From Acidobacteriota bacterium (lineage in GTDB: Bacteria > Acidobacteriota > Terriglobia > Terriglobales > Acidobacteriaceae): a DNA stretch of 5,754 nt. The number at the start of each line of letters is the position of its first letter. Position 1 is the first letter of the stretch. A program made the translations under genes and the position numbers. The stretch lies in NCBI GenBank assembly GCA_003225595.1, contig QIAR01000379.1, forward strand, positions 1 to 5,754, read 5' to 3'. The notes beneath the pieces were generated by a model that was not told the DNA's origin, did not search any database, and was given only the letters and a program-made list of their open reading frames with translations. This document shows, piece after piece, positions 5,578 through 5,754 of the stretch.

Positions 5578-5754
5578 GGGGAGATAGTTTCGGGCTTCGG
5601 GTGACAAGTTTCAAGTTATGAGTGCCGGGGGCAAAGGAAGTCTAGGGCTGTGGCTGGGTTCAAATACTCTCCCTCTCCCATAGGGCTGACCAAAGGTAAC
5701 CAATTTCTGCCGTAAAGAAGAGGTCGGCCGCCACCGAAGAAAGATGTGTGGTCC

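Overview
The window is a moderately GC-rich bacterial chromosome segment. The protein style (LolA-like periplasmic protein with WRF and YRPVQGIMTP motifs, DUF4126 membrane protein, standalone GlmS isomerase half) reads most like an acidobacterium of the Terriglobia/Koribacter type. That placement rests on remembered family resemblance, not on a marker gene. The layout is ordinary housekeeping and accessory genes. I see no phage, transposon, CRISPR or defence island.

Layout from left to right. (1) The 3' end of a small helical protein of unknown function on the + strand (to 325). It converges, with a 33-bp gap, on a minus-strand gene for the sugar-isomerase half of glucosamine-6-phosphate synthase (359-1486). 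This gene lacks the N-terminal glutaminase half of a normal GlmS. (2) A gene-free stretch, 1487-1926, carrying two inverted repeats in the glmS-like leader, a TATAAT box and a strong hairpin just ahead of a tRNA. (3) tRNA-Pro(CGG) with encoded CCA, 1927-2003. (4) A gene-poor stretch, 2004-2396, with two hairpins. (5) A + strand protein of about 210 aa, not firmly identified, possibly an orphan sensor-type domain (2397-3029). (6) A short convergent gap with an extragenic hairpin repeat and a 13-bp tandem repeat. (7) A minus-strand DUF4126 membrane protein (3221-3706) with a recognisable promoter and an inverted repeat that overlaps the expected start of transcription and the ribosome-binding site. 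(8) A minus-strand pair: an SDR oxidoreductase (4795-5577) followed after 126 bp by a LolA-like periplasmic protein (3901-4668). The second gene has its signal peptide in another reading frame and a 36-bp tandem duplication across its stop codon.

Functional links are loose. The GlmS-like enzyme points to amino-sugar supply for the cell envelope. The SDR and LolA-like genes may be co-transcribed. The DUF4126 gene appears to be its own unit. I found no convincing new multi-gene system. The most interesting items are the glutaminase-less GlmS, the unidentified 2397-3029 protein, the promoter/operator architecture of the DUF4126 gene, and the frameshifted signal peptide.
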